DNA of 64,000 bases from Streptomyces sp. NBC_01210 (GTDB taxonomy: Bacteria > Actinomycetota > Actinomycetes > Streptomycetales > Streptomycetaceae), in NCBI RefSeq assembly GCF_036010325.1, contig NZ_CP108549.1, forward strand, positions 1,178,001 to 1,242,000, in the 5' to 3' direction. Of the stretch, positions 1-8,369 are shown one piece after another. The position numbers were made by a program, and so were the translations under genes. The notes beneath the pieces were generated by a model that did no database searches, was not told where the DNA came from, and saw nothing but the letters and a program-made list of their open reading frames with translations. Position 1 is the first letter of the stretch. Every line of letters starts with the position of its first letter.

Positions 1-79
1 GCTTCTGGGCGGCCGCCGAGAAGCCGCCGCAGTCGATGACCTGGGTAAAGATCACCAGCTGGTCGAGGTTCAGAGTCAT
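1..79 (-). CDS. LysR-type transcriptional regulator, N-terminal fragment cut by window edge
   Basis: Only the first 26 residues lie in the window, beginning MTLNLDQLVIFTQVIDCGGF and followed by SAAAQK. This is the usual opening of the LysR winged helix-turn-helix (a leucine at position 5, then the LxxFxxVxxxGxFSxAA pattern), so the DNA-binding domain is being entered when the window ends. The protein would act as a cytoplasmic DNA-binding regulator; its target cannot be told from here. It reads away from the window in the same direction as the acyl-CoA dehydrogenase gene that ends at 286. Positions 80-285 between them hold no convincing gene. Confidence 0.8.
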   Translation of the reverse strand, partial: MTLNLDQLVIFTQVIDCGGFSAAAQK

Positions 80-285
80 CCAGGCACTCCGCAACGGCCC
101 TGTGGTCTGGGCGATGGACAGTCAAGGGAGATCGGGATACCGGACGGGCACCCCGCTCGGATTCCCCATGCGGAGGTCCAGGTGGACGGCCGCAGGGCCG
201 GCGAATACAGCGGAACCACCTGTCCCGATCCCGCCGCAACCACTTCGTTCACCAGTGACGTTGCCATGGCGATACTGCGGGCTGT

Positions 286-1581
286 TCAGCCGGTGATGTC
301 GCGGCCGAAGATCTGGCGGGCGATGGACCACTTCTGGATTTCGTTGGTCCCTTCGTAGATCTCACCGATCTTGCTGTCTCGGTAGATCGCCTCGACGGGC
401 CCCGGCCGGCCGTCTGCGCCACGTTCGCGGGCGAAGCCGAGACCACCGAAGGCTTGGACGGCATCGCGTGCCATGTCGACCGACAGTCGGGTGGCGTAGT
501 GCTTGGCCATCGCGGCCTCCGGCTCGGGAGAGGGATTCCCCGCGTCCAGTCGCAGTGCGGCCTTGGTGTAGAGCGAGCGGGCGTTCTCGATCTCCGTGGC
601 ACGGTCGGCGAGCAGGAACTGCCAGTGCTGGTTGGAGGCGACTGGCCGGCCGAATGTGCGGCGCGTCGACAGATGGGCCACTGTGTGGTCGAAGGCCGCC
701 TGGGCCATGCCGACACCGGCGGCTGCGATGGCGATCCTGCCGTACGTCAGCGTGGCCAGCGCATGCCGCAGGCCACGCCCTTCAACACCGCCGAGCAGTG
801 CGTCGTCGGAGAGCTCGACATCGGTGAAGTGCACGTCGGCGGTGACCTGTCCGCGGTTGCCCATCTTGCGGTCGGGCACGCCGACCTCGACGCCGGGCAG
901 GCCGGTGTCGACGATGAACATGCTCAGCCGCTCGCCAGTGCGGGCCAGAACCAGGACGAACCCGGCGACCGGGGCGTTGGAGATCCAGCACTTGTGGCCG
1001 TTCAGCACCCACCCCGGTTCCGAGCGGGTCGCCACGGTCTGTACGGCCTGCGGAGACAGGTCGCTGGAGGCGTCCGGCTCGGTCGTGGCGAACGCGCCGA
1101 CCAGCGTTCCGTCGACCACCTTGGGCAGCCAGCGCTTGCGCTGCGCGTCGGTGCCCTGGTTGAGCGCGTTGCCCACCAGGACGCTCTGCACGTCGAAGAT
1201 GGCCGCGACGCTGCTGGAGTAGTAGGCCAGTTCCTCGATGACAGCGGCCGCGGCGGTCGCCGGGTGAGTCAGTCCGTGGCCGCCGACATCGGCGGGCAGA
1301 GGAATGCCGAGGATGCCTTCTTCGGCGAGCGCGTCGAACACGTGCCGCGGGAAGCCATCTGTGCGTTCGTCTCCGCCGGCGATGGCCGCGGCGTGCGGGG
1401 CGACGCGCTTCTCGGCGAACGCACGCACCGCTGCTCGCACGTCCTGGGTCTCCTGGGTGGCGAGGAGTTCGTGATAGAGGCGATCCGCCCGGCGTTGTGG
1501 AGGTGAAGTCATGAGGGTCAGCCCGGCGGGCGGGAGCGGCTCGGCGGTGGGGTGCCTGGCGGGGGTGGTTGCGGCTGACAT
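286..1581 (-). CDS. Acyl-CoA dehydrogenase
   Basis: FAD-dependent acyl-CoA dehydrogenase (431 residues), introducing the alpha,beta double bond in a CoA thioester. It shows the middle-domain flavin region (FATTEPDASSD, then WVLNGHKCWISNA), the CaiA-type central part and the C-terminal IYEGTNEIQ, whose Glu (about residue 410) is the expected catalytic base. The start at 1581 is chosen because GGAGAAATCACC stands directly before that ATG; an internal ATG at residue 28 is a weaker alternative. The gene follows the flavin monooxygenase gene (ending at 1599) by 17 bp on the same strand, so the two are probably cotranscribed and serve one catabolic route. Substrate unknown. Confidence 0.93.
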   Translation of the reverse strand: MSAATTPARHPTAEPLPPAGLTLMTSPPQRRADRLYHELLATQETQDVRAAVRAFAEKRVAPHAAAIAGGDERTDGFPRHVFDALAEEGILGIPLPADVGGHGLTHPATAAAAVIEELAYYSSSVAAIFDVQSVLVGNALNQGTDAQRKRWLPKVVDGTLVGAFATTEPDASSDLSPQAVQTVATRSEPGWVLNGHKCWISNAPVAGFVLVLARTGERLSMFIVDTGLPGVEVGVPDRKMGNRGQVTADVHFTDVELSDDALLGGVEGRGLRHALATLTYGRIAIAAAGVGMAQAAFDHTVAHLSTRRTFGRPVASNQHWQFLLADRATEIENARSLYTKAALRLDAGNPSPEPEAAMAKHYATRLSVDMARDAVQAFGGLGFARERGADGRPGPVEAIYRDSKIGEIYEGTNEIQKWSIARQIFGRDITG

Positions 1582-1598
1582 GGTGATTTCTCCTTGGT

Positions 1599-3095
1599 TC
1601 AGTGCGCTGCGGGCGCGGCAGAGGCTGCGGTGCGCAGTTCGTAGGGGGTGGGGTCGAAGCGGCGTGTCGTGCGGCGGTATTTCCAGGTCGCGTCTGGCCA
1701 GTTGGCCGAGGCCAGGCCGTCTGCGCCCTGGTAGAAGCTCGTGCAGCCGCCGACCGACCAGACCGTGCCTGCCAGCCGTGCTGTTTGCTGTTCGATGTAG
1801 GTGTTTTGGTCCGTGGCGCGGACCTCGATGCTGGTGATGCCGCGTGCGCGCATCAGGCGCAGCGCGTCCATTGCATACGCCACCTGGCACTCCTCCTGGA
1901 ACACATGGGAGTTGTGGCCGGTGGCGCTGCCCGCGCCGCCGAGGCGGAACAGGTTGGGGAAGTTGGTCACGGTGATGCCGAGGTAGGTGTGCGGGTTGCC
2001 GTTCCAGCATTCGGCCAGGGTCCGGCCGTCGCGTCCGCGCAGGTGTTCCGCGATCGGCGGGTCGCTGACGTGGAAGCCGGTGCCGAAGATGATCACGTCG
2101 GCGGGGTGCTCGCGGCCGTCGGTGGTGACCACCGAGTCCGCCCGTACCTCGTGGACGCCGGCGCTGACCACCTCGACATTGGGTGCCGACAGGGCCGGAT
2201 ACCAGTTGTTGGAGATCAGGATGCGCTTGCAGCCCAGCTCCCAGTCCGGGGTCAGGCGCTTGCGCAGCGCGGGGTCGGCGACCTGGCGGCGCAGGTGGTG
2301 CAGGGCCATCCTGGTCGCGATCCGCCGTACCTGGGGCGAGACCATGATCTTCCATGTCACCAGCTCACGCATCCAGTACTGGCGGTGGCGTACCAGTCGC
2401 TGCAGCCATGGCGCGGCGGTGTAGAGCCGTCGTTCGGTCCGGGTCGTCGCTCGGTCCATCCGGGGGGTGACCCACGGTGCGGTCCGCTGAACCACCGTCA
2501 TCCGCCCGACCTGTGGCTGGATCGCGGGTACGAACTGGATCGCCGAGGCGCCGGTGCCGACGACGACCACTGTGCGGCCGGTCAGATCGAGGTCGTGGTT
2601 CCAGCGGGCGGAGTGGAACACCTCACCGGTGAATCCGTCCAGGCCCTTCAGTTGCGGGGTCGACGGTTCGGCGATGGGGCCGCTGGCGTCGATGAGCATG
2701 TCGGCGGTGAGCGGTCCGGTGCTGGTCTCGATCCGCCAGCGCTGCGCGGCGTCGTCCCAGGCCGCCTCCAGCAGGCGGCAGCCGAAGCGGATGTGCGGTA
2801 TCAGCCCGTGGTCGCGGGCGACCCGGCGCAGGTAGTCGCGGATCTCGGACTGCTGGGAGAAGGCCCGGGTCCAGTGCGGGTTGGGCGCGAAGGACAGGGA
2901 GTACAGATTCGACGGGATGTCGCAGGCGCAGCCCGGGTAGGTGTTGTCCCGCCAGACGCCGCCGACCTCCTGCTCCCGCTCCAGCAGGGCGAAATTCTCC
3001 CCTTGGGTTTTGAGCGCGTGGGCCGCGGCCAGCCCGCCGAATCCGGCCCCGACGACGACAACGCGCAGATGCTGCGGCTCGAACTCAGCGGTCAT
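1599..3095 (-). CDS. Flavin-dependent monooxygenase, Baeyer-Villiger type
   Basis: Cytoplasmic FAD/NADPH monooxygenase of 498 residues. An N-terminal FAD dinucleotide fold carries VVVGAGFGGLAAA (about residues 12-24); a second Rossmann motif reads VVVVGTGASAIQ. Between them lies FTGEVFHSARWN, matching the class B/Baeyer-Villiger fingerprint FxGxxxHxxxW, although the usual final Pro/Asp is Asn here. Such enzymes insert oxygen next to ketones. Start at 3095 has GGGG eight bases upstream. It is divergent from a TetR gene at 3147 with an inverted repeat between, and upstream of an acyl-CoA dehydrogenase, which suggests ketone or steroid-like substrate catabolism; the substrate is inference. Confidence 0.9.
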   Translation of the reverse strand: MTAEFEPQHLRVVVVGAGFGGLAAAHALKTQGENFALLEREQEVGGVWRDNTYPGCACDIPSNLYSLSFAPNPHWTRAFSQQSEIRDYLRRVARDHGLIPHIRFGCRLLEAAWDDAAQRWRIETSTGPLTADMLIDASGPIAEPSTPQLKGLDGFTGEVFHSARWNHDLDLTGRTVVVVGTGASAIQFVPAIQPQVGRMTVVQRTAPWVTPRMDRATTRTERRLYTAAPWLQRLVRHRQYWMRELVTWKIMVSPQVRRIATRMALHHLRRQVADPALRKRLTPDWELGCKRILISNNWYPALSAPNVEVVSAGVHEVRADSVVTTDGREHPADVIIFGTGFHVSDPPIAEHLRGRDGRTLAECWNGNPHTYLGITVTNFPNLFRLGGAGSATGHNSHVFQEECQVAYAMDALRLMRARGITSIEVRATDQNTYIEQQTARLAGTVWSVGGCTSFYQGADGLASANWPDATWKYRRTTRRFDPTPYELRTAASAAPAAH

Positions 3096-3118
3096 GCGGG
3101 TAGCCCCTCTAGAAAAGC

Positions 3119-3135
3119 TAACGTGAGTCGCGTTA
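3119..3135. promoter_or_regulatory. Candidate TetR operator between monooxygenase and TetR genes
   Basis: Inverted repeat TAACG-N7-CGTTA in the 51-bp gap between the two divergent start codons; allowing one mismatch the arms extend to seven bases. Such a centred palindrome is what a TetR dimer would bind to control both genes. On the minus strand TTAACG within the repeat, followed 17 bases later by TCTAGA, could be the monooxygenase promoter. Binding is inference. Confidence 0.5.
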
Positions 3136-3146
3136 ACCTCCCACCC

Positions 3147-3818
3147 ATGGCAGCAGTCGTCAAGAGCCCAGAACCCGAACCGTCCAGCTCCGGGCCGGAC
3201 CCGGCCGAACCCGGCCGCCCGCGCCGCCGGCAGCCGGTCCAGGCCCGCAGTCGCGAGACCGTCGAGCGGATCCTCGACGCCGCGGCCGCCCTCCTTGAGG
3301 AAGGTGGCGTCGACGCCGTCACCACCCGTGCCATCGCCGAGCGCGCCGGCATCACCGCGCCCTCGCTCTACCGCTTCTTCGCCGACCGTGATCAGGTCCT
3401 CGACGCGCTGATGGAACAGCACCTCGAACGGCTCGGCGCCTTCCTCGCCGAGACCGAGGCGGGCTGGTCGCCCTCGTCACCGACGGAGTTCGTGGGGCGC
3501 GAACTCGACTCCGTCGTCGCCTACTTCCAGGCCAACCCCAACGCCGCCCGGCTGTGGCTGGACGGGCGCGTCTCGCCGACGGTGCGGGCCGAGGTGCGGC
3601 GCTACCACCGCCGCACCGCCCAGCGCCTGCACGACGTGGCCGTCGCGGCAGGCCTGCTCGCCCCACAGACCGACCTGCTGGTCTTCGTGATGCTGGTCGA
3701 ACTCGGCGACCGAATCCTGGACCTGGCGTTCCGGGAGGGCCGCGAACCCGACACCGACGTGATCCGCCACGGCCGCATCGCACTCACCGCCTACCTGGAA
3801 GCCGCGCTACCGCAGTAG
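3147..3818 (+). CDS. TetR family transcriptional regulator
   Basis: Regulator of 223 residues. After a Pro/Arg-rich leader, residues about 34-85 form the TetR helix-turn-helix (ETVERILDAAAALL, then TTRAIAERAGITAPSLYRFF). The C-terminal half is a ligand-binding helical domain, with no detectable similarity that I can use to name the ligand. Its divergent partner is the flavin monooxygenase operon and an inverted repeat separates them, so it most likely represses that operon and itself. The arylsulfatase gene follows 134 bp downstream and could also be under its control. Confidence 0.92.
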   Translation: MAAVVKSPEPEPSSSGPDPAEPGRPRRRQPVQARSRETVERILDAAAALLEEGGVDAVTTRAIAERAGITAPSLYRFFADRDQVLDALMEQHLERLGAFLAETEAGWSPSSPTEFVGRELDSVVAYFQANPNAARLWLDGRVSPTVRAEVRRYHRRTAQRLHDVAVAAGLLAPQTDLLVFVMLVELGDRILDLAFREGREPDTDVIRHGRIALTAYLEAALPQ

Positions 3819-3952
3819 GGCCCACCGCCCGACGCAGACGCGGACAGCAGGCATCGCGCCATCGGCACCACCTGACGCCAAGCGCCGCCGGTCACCCCAC
3901 CCGAGTGCCCGACGACGCCGGTGCCGTCACCGATCCCAGACAGGAGGGCTCT

Positions 3953-6322
3953 ATGTCCTTACAAGACGAACTCCCCCGCACCACCCTGCCCATGCCCGAC
4001 CGCCCCCGGCCCGGGCTGACCACGTACGACGCCCGGGAGCCGGAGACGTCGTTCGCGCCGATCACGCCGCTACGGCCGCCGGCGGACGCGCCGAACGTAG
4101 TGGTGATCCTGCTCGACGACGTGGGCTTCGGCGCGTCCAGCGTTTTCGGCGGCCCGATCGACACCCCGGCGGCGCAGCGACTGGCCGACGGCGGGCTGCG
4201 CTACAACCGGTTCCACACCACCGCGTTGTGCTCGCCGACCCGGCAGGCGCTGCTGACCGGCCGCAACCACCACTCGGTCGGCATGGGCGGGATCACCGAA
4301 ATAGCCACCTCAGCGCCGGGATACAACACGATCCGGCCCAACTCCAAGGCGACGCTGGCCGAGACGCTGCGGCTCAACGGCTACGCCACCGGGCAGTTCG
4401 GCAAGTGCCACGAGGTGCCGGTGTGGGAGACCAGCCCGGCCGGCCCGTTCGACCGCTGGCCGACCGGCAGCGGCTTCGACTACTTCTACGGCTTCGTCGG
4501 CGGGGAGACCAGCCAGTACTACCCCGCGCTGTACGAGGGCACCACCCCGATGGAGCCCGAGCGCACCCCGGAAGAGGGCTACCACCTCACCGAGGACCTC
4601 GCCGACCGCAGCGTGGACTGGGTCCGCCGCCAGCACGCGCTGCAGCCCGACCGCCCGTTCTTCCTGTACTTCGCGCCCGGCGCGACCCACGCCCCGCACC
4701 ATGCCCCCAAGGAGTGGTCCGACCGCTATGCCGGCCGTTTCGACGCGGGCTGGGACGCGTTACGCGAGGAGATCTTCGAACGGCAGAAGCAGCTCGGCGT
4801 GATCCCGGCCGACGCCGAACTGACCGCGTTCAACGCGGAGATCCCGCACTGGGACGAGATGCCCGACGACCTCAAGCCGGTGCTGACCCGTCAGATGGAG
4901 GTCTACGCCGGATTCCTGGCCCACACCGACGCCCAGATCGGCCGGCTGGTGCAGACCCTGGACGACCTGGAACTGATCGACAACACGCTGATCTACTACA
5001 TCATCGGCGACAACGGCGCCTCGGCCGAGGGCACCCATCACGGCAGCTTCAACGAGGCGATCAACTTCAACGGCCTGAGCGCGCTGGAGACCACGGACTT
5101 CCTGCGCTCCAAGGTGGACGAGTTCGGTACGCCCAGCGCCTACAACCACTACGCGGTGGGCTGGGCACACGCGATGTGCACGCCGTACCAGTGGACCAAG
5201 CAGGCGGCCTCGCACTGGGGCGGCACCCGCAACGGCACCATCGTGCACTGGCCCGTCGGCATCACCGCCCGGGGCGAGATCCGCGAGCAGTTCTCCCACG
5301 TCATCGACATCGCACCGACCGTCCTGGAGGCGGCCGGCCTGCCCGAGCCCACCACGGTGCACGGTGTCACCCAGGCCCCCATCGAAGGCGTGAGCATGGG
5401 CTACTCCTTCGACGACGTGAGTGCGCCCGAGCGGCACCAGACGCAGTACTTCGAGATCGCCGGCAACCGCGGCGTCTACCACCGCGGCTGGACCGCGGTC
5501 ACCAAGCACCGCACACCCTGGGAGCTGCAGGGAGAGAAGCTGGTGGCCTTCGACGACGACGTGTGGGAGCTGTACGGCCCCGACGACTGGACCCAGTCCC
5601 GCAACCTGGCAGCCGAGCAGCCCGAGATGCTCCACAAGCTGCAGCGGCTGTGGCTGATCGAGGCGACCAAGCACGGCGTGCTGCCGCTGGACGACCGCGG
5701 TGCCGAGCGGTTCAACTCCGACCTGGCCGGCCGGCCGGAGCTCATCCGCGGGAACACCCAGGTGCTCTTCCCGGGCATGGGCCACCTCAACGAGAGCTGC
5801 GTCATCAACATCAAGAACAAGAGCCACGCCGTCACCGCACAGGTCGTGATCCCGAAGGGCGGCGCCGAGGGCGTCATCCTGTCCCAGGGCGGCACAGCGG
5901 GCGGTTGGAGCTTCTACGTCCGCAACGGCCGACTGCGCTACTGCTACAACCTGGTGGGCCTGCAGTACTTCTACGTCGGCTCGGACCACAAGCTCCCGGC
6001 CGGCGAGCACCAGGTGCGGATGGAGTTCGACTACGACGGCCCGGGCCTGGGCAAAGGCGGCACCGTCACGCTCTGGGTCGATGGTGCCGAGGTGGGCCGC
6101 GGGCAGGTGCCGGTGACCCAGGCCATCGTGTTCTCGGGCGACGAGACGACCGACGTGGGCCGCGAGTCGGGCTCGCCCGTCACGCCGGAATACCCGGCGC
6201 GCGGCAACGACTTCACCGGCGAGATCCGGGGGGTGCAGATCGACGTGGACGCCGCCGCGGCCGACCAGGACCACCTGATCCCGATCGACGAGCGCTGGCG
6301 GATCGCCATGACCCGGCAGTGA
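3953..6322 (+). CDS. Arylsulfatase (type I, formylglycine-dependent)
   Basis: Sulfatase of 789 residues hydrolysing sulfate esters. The metal-site start VVVILLDDVGFG (about residues 46-57) is followed by the signature CSPTRQALLTGR, with Cys93 the residue converted to formylglycine; FYLYFAPGATHAPHH-like and GDNGASAEGT segments supply other active-site ligands. Length and the extra C-terminal beta domain match the large AtsA-like bacterial group. No signal peptide is visible, so it appears cytoplasmic. AGGAGGG stands before the ATG. No sulfatase-modifying (formylglycine-generating) gene is in the window, so activation would depend on one elsewhere. Probably feeds sulfur or a desulfated substrate into the neighbouring catabolic genes. 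Confidence 0.93.
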   Translation: MSLQDELPRTTLPMPDRPRPGLTTYDAREPETSFAPITPLRPPADAPNVVVILLDDVGFGASSVFGGPIDTPAAQRLADGGLRYNRFHTTALCSPTRQALLTGRNHHSVGMGGITEIATSAPGYNTIRPNSKATLAETLRLNGYATGQFGKCHEVPVWETSPAGPFDRWPTGSGFDYFYGFVGGETSQYYPALYEGTTPMEPERTPEEGYHLTEDLADRSVDWVRRQHALQPDRPFFLYFAPGATHAPHHAPKEWSDRYAGRFDAGWDALREEIFERQKQLGVIPADAELTAFNAEIPHWDEMPDDLKPVLTRQMEVYAGFLAHTDAQIGRLVQTLDDLELIDNTLIYYIIGDNGASAEGTHHGSFNEAINFNGLSALETTDFLRSKVDEFGTPSAYNHYAVGWAHAMCTPYQWTKQAASHWGGTRNGTIVHWPVGITARGEIREQFSHVIDIAPTVLEAAGLPEPTTVHGVTQAPIEGVSMGYSFDDVSAPERHQTQYFEIAGNRGVYHRGWTAVTKHRTPWELQGEKLVAFDDDVWELYGPDDWTQSRNLAAEQPEMLHKLQRLWLIEATKHGVLPLDDRGAERFNSDLAGRPELIRGNTQVLFPGMGHLNESCVINIKNKSHAVTAQVVIPKGGAEGVILSQGGTAGGWSFYVRNGRLRYCYNLVGLQYFYVGSDHKLPAGEHQVRMEFDYDGPGLGKGGTVTLWVDGAEVGRGQVPVTQAIVFSGDETTDVGRESGSPVTPEYPARGNDFTGEIRGVQIDVDAAAADQDHLIPIDERWRIAMTRQ

Positions 6323-6682
6323 CGGGACGTCATTGACGTAGGACGGCGGGCTGCCCGTCCCGCGAGCAGCCCGCCTCCGGATTGCCGGGCCCCTACGTGA
6401 CACCGGGCCGGGCACTCGACCGATTCAGGTCCGCACTGACCCCCAGCGCCGGGCCCGTCCCCGTCGCGCAGACGAGACGGTCGGGCTCCTGCAACCTCTG
6501 GGTGTGCCACGGCACACCTCGGAAGCCCAAGGGTGTGTGTTCGGCGATTCCATGCGGCGCGCCACCGCCCTACGTTGGGCCCTCGGCAGCCACGACGGAA
6601 CGGCAGCATAGCCACAGCGCGCCACGACCAGCGGCCCCCGAATGCCTCCGCCCAAACCGCAGACCGACCAGGAACCCACACC
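6323..6682. other. Intergenic stretch with one strong palindrome
   Basis: No convincing coding sequence is visible between the arylsulfatase stop and the hydrolase remnant. The main feature is the palindrome at 6501-6518, described separately; the rest shows no hairpin with a T-run that would clearly terminate the sulfatase transcript. Confidence 0.5.
6501..6518. promoter_or_regulatory. Palindrome GGTGTGCC-AC-GGCACACC, candidate PucR operator
   Basis: Perfect 8-bp arms around a 2-bp centre. The core GTGTGC-N4-GCACAC recurs at 9613-9628 directly at the start of the PucR-family gene. The two sites bracket the hydrolase/SDR/lactate-monooxygenase group, which suggests one regulator acting on both promoters. 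The repeat is seen directly; the regulator assignment is inference. Confidence 0.6.
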
Positions 6683-6811
6683 ATGGACGAGATCACTTTC
6701 ACCAGCGGCAACGACCAGTGCTCCGCCTGGCATCTCCCGGCGAGGTCTATGTCGGCCCCGGGCAGGAGCAGGCGCTGGCCGACCAGCTCGACTTCCTGCG
6801 CCGCCCTCTGA
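6683..6811 (+). pseudogene. Alpha/beta hydrolase remnant, internally deleted
   Basis: The ATG at 6683 opens MDEITFTSGNDQCSAWHLPA, the typical first strand of small actinobacterial alpha/beta hydrolases. Within about 60 bases another frame takes over with GEVYVGPGQEQALADQLDF and LRR, which resembles the family's last helix (YVGxxFExAVADQxxFLRRHL). Everything between, including the nucleophile and oxyanion regions, is missing. It is therefore an N-terminus joined out of frame to a C-terminus, left by one large internal deletion. It stands 150 bp upstream of an SDR gene and would have been first in that operon. Confidence 0.6.
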
Positions 6812-6963
6812 CGAACCGCTCGGCGGGAGCGTCAACCCCTGCCGCACGGTCACCACGCCGAAGCACCAGACCAGCCACTGCCGACCAGCCGTTCCCCCGC
6901 CGGAACGCCGTACCCCGGTATGTCCCACCCATCCGCGTTCACCACTAGAGGCCGGAGCCAGCA

Positions 6964-7788
6964 ATGAAATTCAAGAACCTCAAGAACCGTGTTGTCCTCA
7001 TCACCGGCGCCGGCAGTGGCATGGGTCGCGAAACGGCGCTGCTCAGCGCCCGGCGTGGCGCCACACTCGTCATCTGCGACCGCGATGAAGCCGGGCTGAA
7101 GGAGACCGCGGAGGCTGTCCGCGCTCTCGGCAGCGAGGTGCTGGCGCACACCGTCGATGTCACCGACCCCGCGGCGATGGACGCCTTCGCCGACGCCGTG
7201 CACGCCCGGTTCGACGCGGTCGACGTGCTCATCAACAATGCCGGCATCGGCGTCCTCGCCAAGTTCTTTGACACCAAGCCCGAGGACTGGGACCGGCAGA
7301 TCGCGGTCAACCTCAAGGGAGTCGTGCACGGCTGCGAGCGCTTCATCCCCCGCATGATCGAGCGCGGCACCGGAGGGCACGTCGTCAACGTGTCGTCGGG
7401 CGCCGGATACTTCCCCTCCGCGGTCATGTCCGCATACTCCGTCACGAAGTTCGCGGTGTTCGGCCTCACCCTGAACCTGCGCATCGAGCTGCGCCCGCAC
7501 AAGATCGGCGTGACCGCCATCTGCCCTGGCGTCATGAACACTCCGATCATTCGTACCAGCATCGTCCGCGGGGCCGACGCCGGCGGGCAGGCCGACCGGG
7601 TCCGGAGCATGTACATGCGTCGTGGCTATCCGCCCGAGCGCGCCGCGGAGAAGGTCCTGCGTGCGGTGGGGCGCAACCGCGCGATCGCGCCGGTCGGGCC
7701 CGACGCCCACGCCATGTACGCGCTCAACCGCCTCGCGCCGCCCCTTGCCCGCTGGATCAGCGGCCGCGTGACCCACATGTTCGACTGA
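6964..7788 (+). CDS. SDR family NAD(P)-dependent oxidoreductase
   Basis: Classical short-chain dehydrogenase/reductase of 274 residues. The cofactor motif TGAGSGMG (residues 14-21) is followed by an NNAG motif, a catalytic Ser in VVNVSSGAGYF and the YSVTK active site with Tyr158 and Lys162. The C-terminal tail (about 40 residues beyond the core) resembles the group of SDRs near flavin monooxygenases and alpha/beta hydrolases in actinobacteria. GGAG lies seven bases before the ATG. It is the only intact member of a small operon: a broken hydrolase precedes it and a broken lactate monooxygenase starts two bases after its stop. Probably interconverts an alcohol and a ketone; substrate unknown. 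Confidence 0.92.
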   Translation: MKFKNLKNRVVLITGAGSGMGRETALLSARRGATLVICDRDEAGLKETAEAVRALGSEVLAHTVDVTDPAAMDAFADAVHARFDAVDVLINNAGIGVLAKFFDTKPEDWDRQIAVNLKGVVHGCERFIPRMIERGTGGHVVNVSSGAGYFPSAVMSAYSVTKFAVFGLTLNLRIELRPHKIGVTAICPGVMNTPIIRTSIVRGADAGGQADRVRSMYMRRGYPPERAAEKVLRAVGRNRAIAPVGPDAHAMYALNRLAPPLARWISGRVTHMFD

Positions 7789-7790
7789 TC

Positions 7791-8107
7791 ATGACGAACG
7801 CGACGCCGGGTTTCGGTGATTTCCAGCTCGAGGTCTATATGCGCGGTCTGTCGGGTGTGCGCGAGAACCTGCCGTTCACCTATACGGAGCTCGAGGCCCG
7901 CGCGCACGCGGCGCTGCCGCCGGACATCGTGTCCTACGTCGCGGGCGGGGCCGGCAACGAGTACACCCAGGGCTCGCACTCGGCGGCGATGACGGCATCG
8001 TGCACGTCCGGCGATCGCTGCTGGCCGAGGCGGATCTGCTGATGGCGATCGACGGCTACCCGACGATTGCCGACCTGGGTCCTGACGCGCTGCTCAAGCG
8101 GCTCTGA
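7791..8107 (+). pseudogene. Lactate 2-monooxygenase/FMN alpha-hydroxyacid oxidase, internally deleted
   Basis: The first 60 or so residues ([19 protein letters not shown], later [13 protein letters not shown]) match the start of lactate 2-monooxygenase-type FMN enzymes. The frame then breaks, and from about 8000 a second frame reads [19 protein letters not shown] and [15 protein letters not shown] with a stop at 8107, the family's usual C-terminus. Roughly 300 residues forming the FMN-binding barrel are gone, so no enzyme can be made. The start overlaps closely with the SDR stop (two-base gap), showing former operon membership. Confidence 0.65.
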
Positions 8108-8119
8108 ACCGCGCGGGCC

Positions 8120-8163
8120 AGGACTCGCCCCGGGCGCCGACCGGTGCGCCCGGGGCGAGTCCT
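8120..8163 (+). terminator. Strong hairpin after the SDR operon
   Basis: Perfect 18-bp stem (8120-8137 with 8146-8163) and an 8-base loop, starting 13 bases after the last stop codon. There is no T-run, as is common in Streptomyces terminators. It separates this operon from the convergent PucR gene and could work in both directions. Confidence 0.75.
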
Positions 8164-8369
8164 ACGTCTGCAGTTCTCACGGAGCCGATGCCAACCTCCC
8201 CTGGTCGACGGCACATTGACTGCCCCGGAGGTGTCGGTACGAAGACTGCGGAGCCTTGGTCCCCGGAGCGCGCTGAGCAGCACGCCCGTCGCGCGAGCAG
8301 CCACCGTCGTCGTGCCGCCGACCAGGGCCGGGGAGCGAGTCCTTGCCGCCATGGCCGACCCTGGCGTGC

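Noticed and set aside
76..267. Small minus-strand reading frame between the LysR and acyl-CoA dehydrogenase genes
   Set aside because: No ribosome binding site, no family resemblance and Pro/Ser-rich composition; probably chance in GC-rich DNA.
1602..3146. Long plus-strand frame running through the monooxygenase gene into the TetR gene
   Set aside because: It is the antisense of the monooxygenase; only the part from 3147 shows a family and a start.
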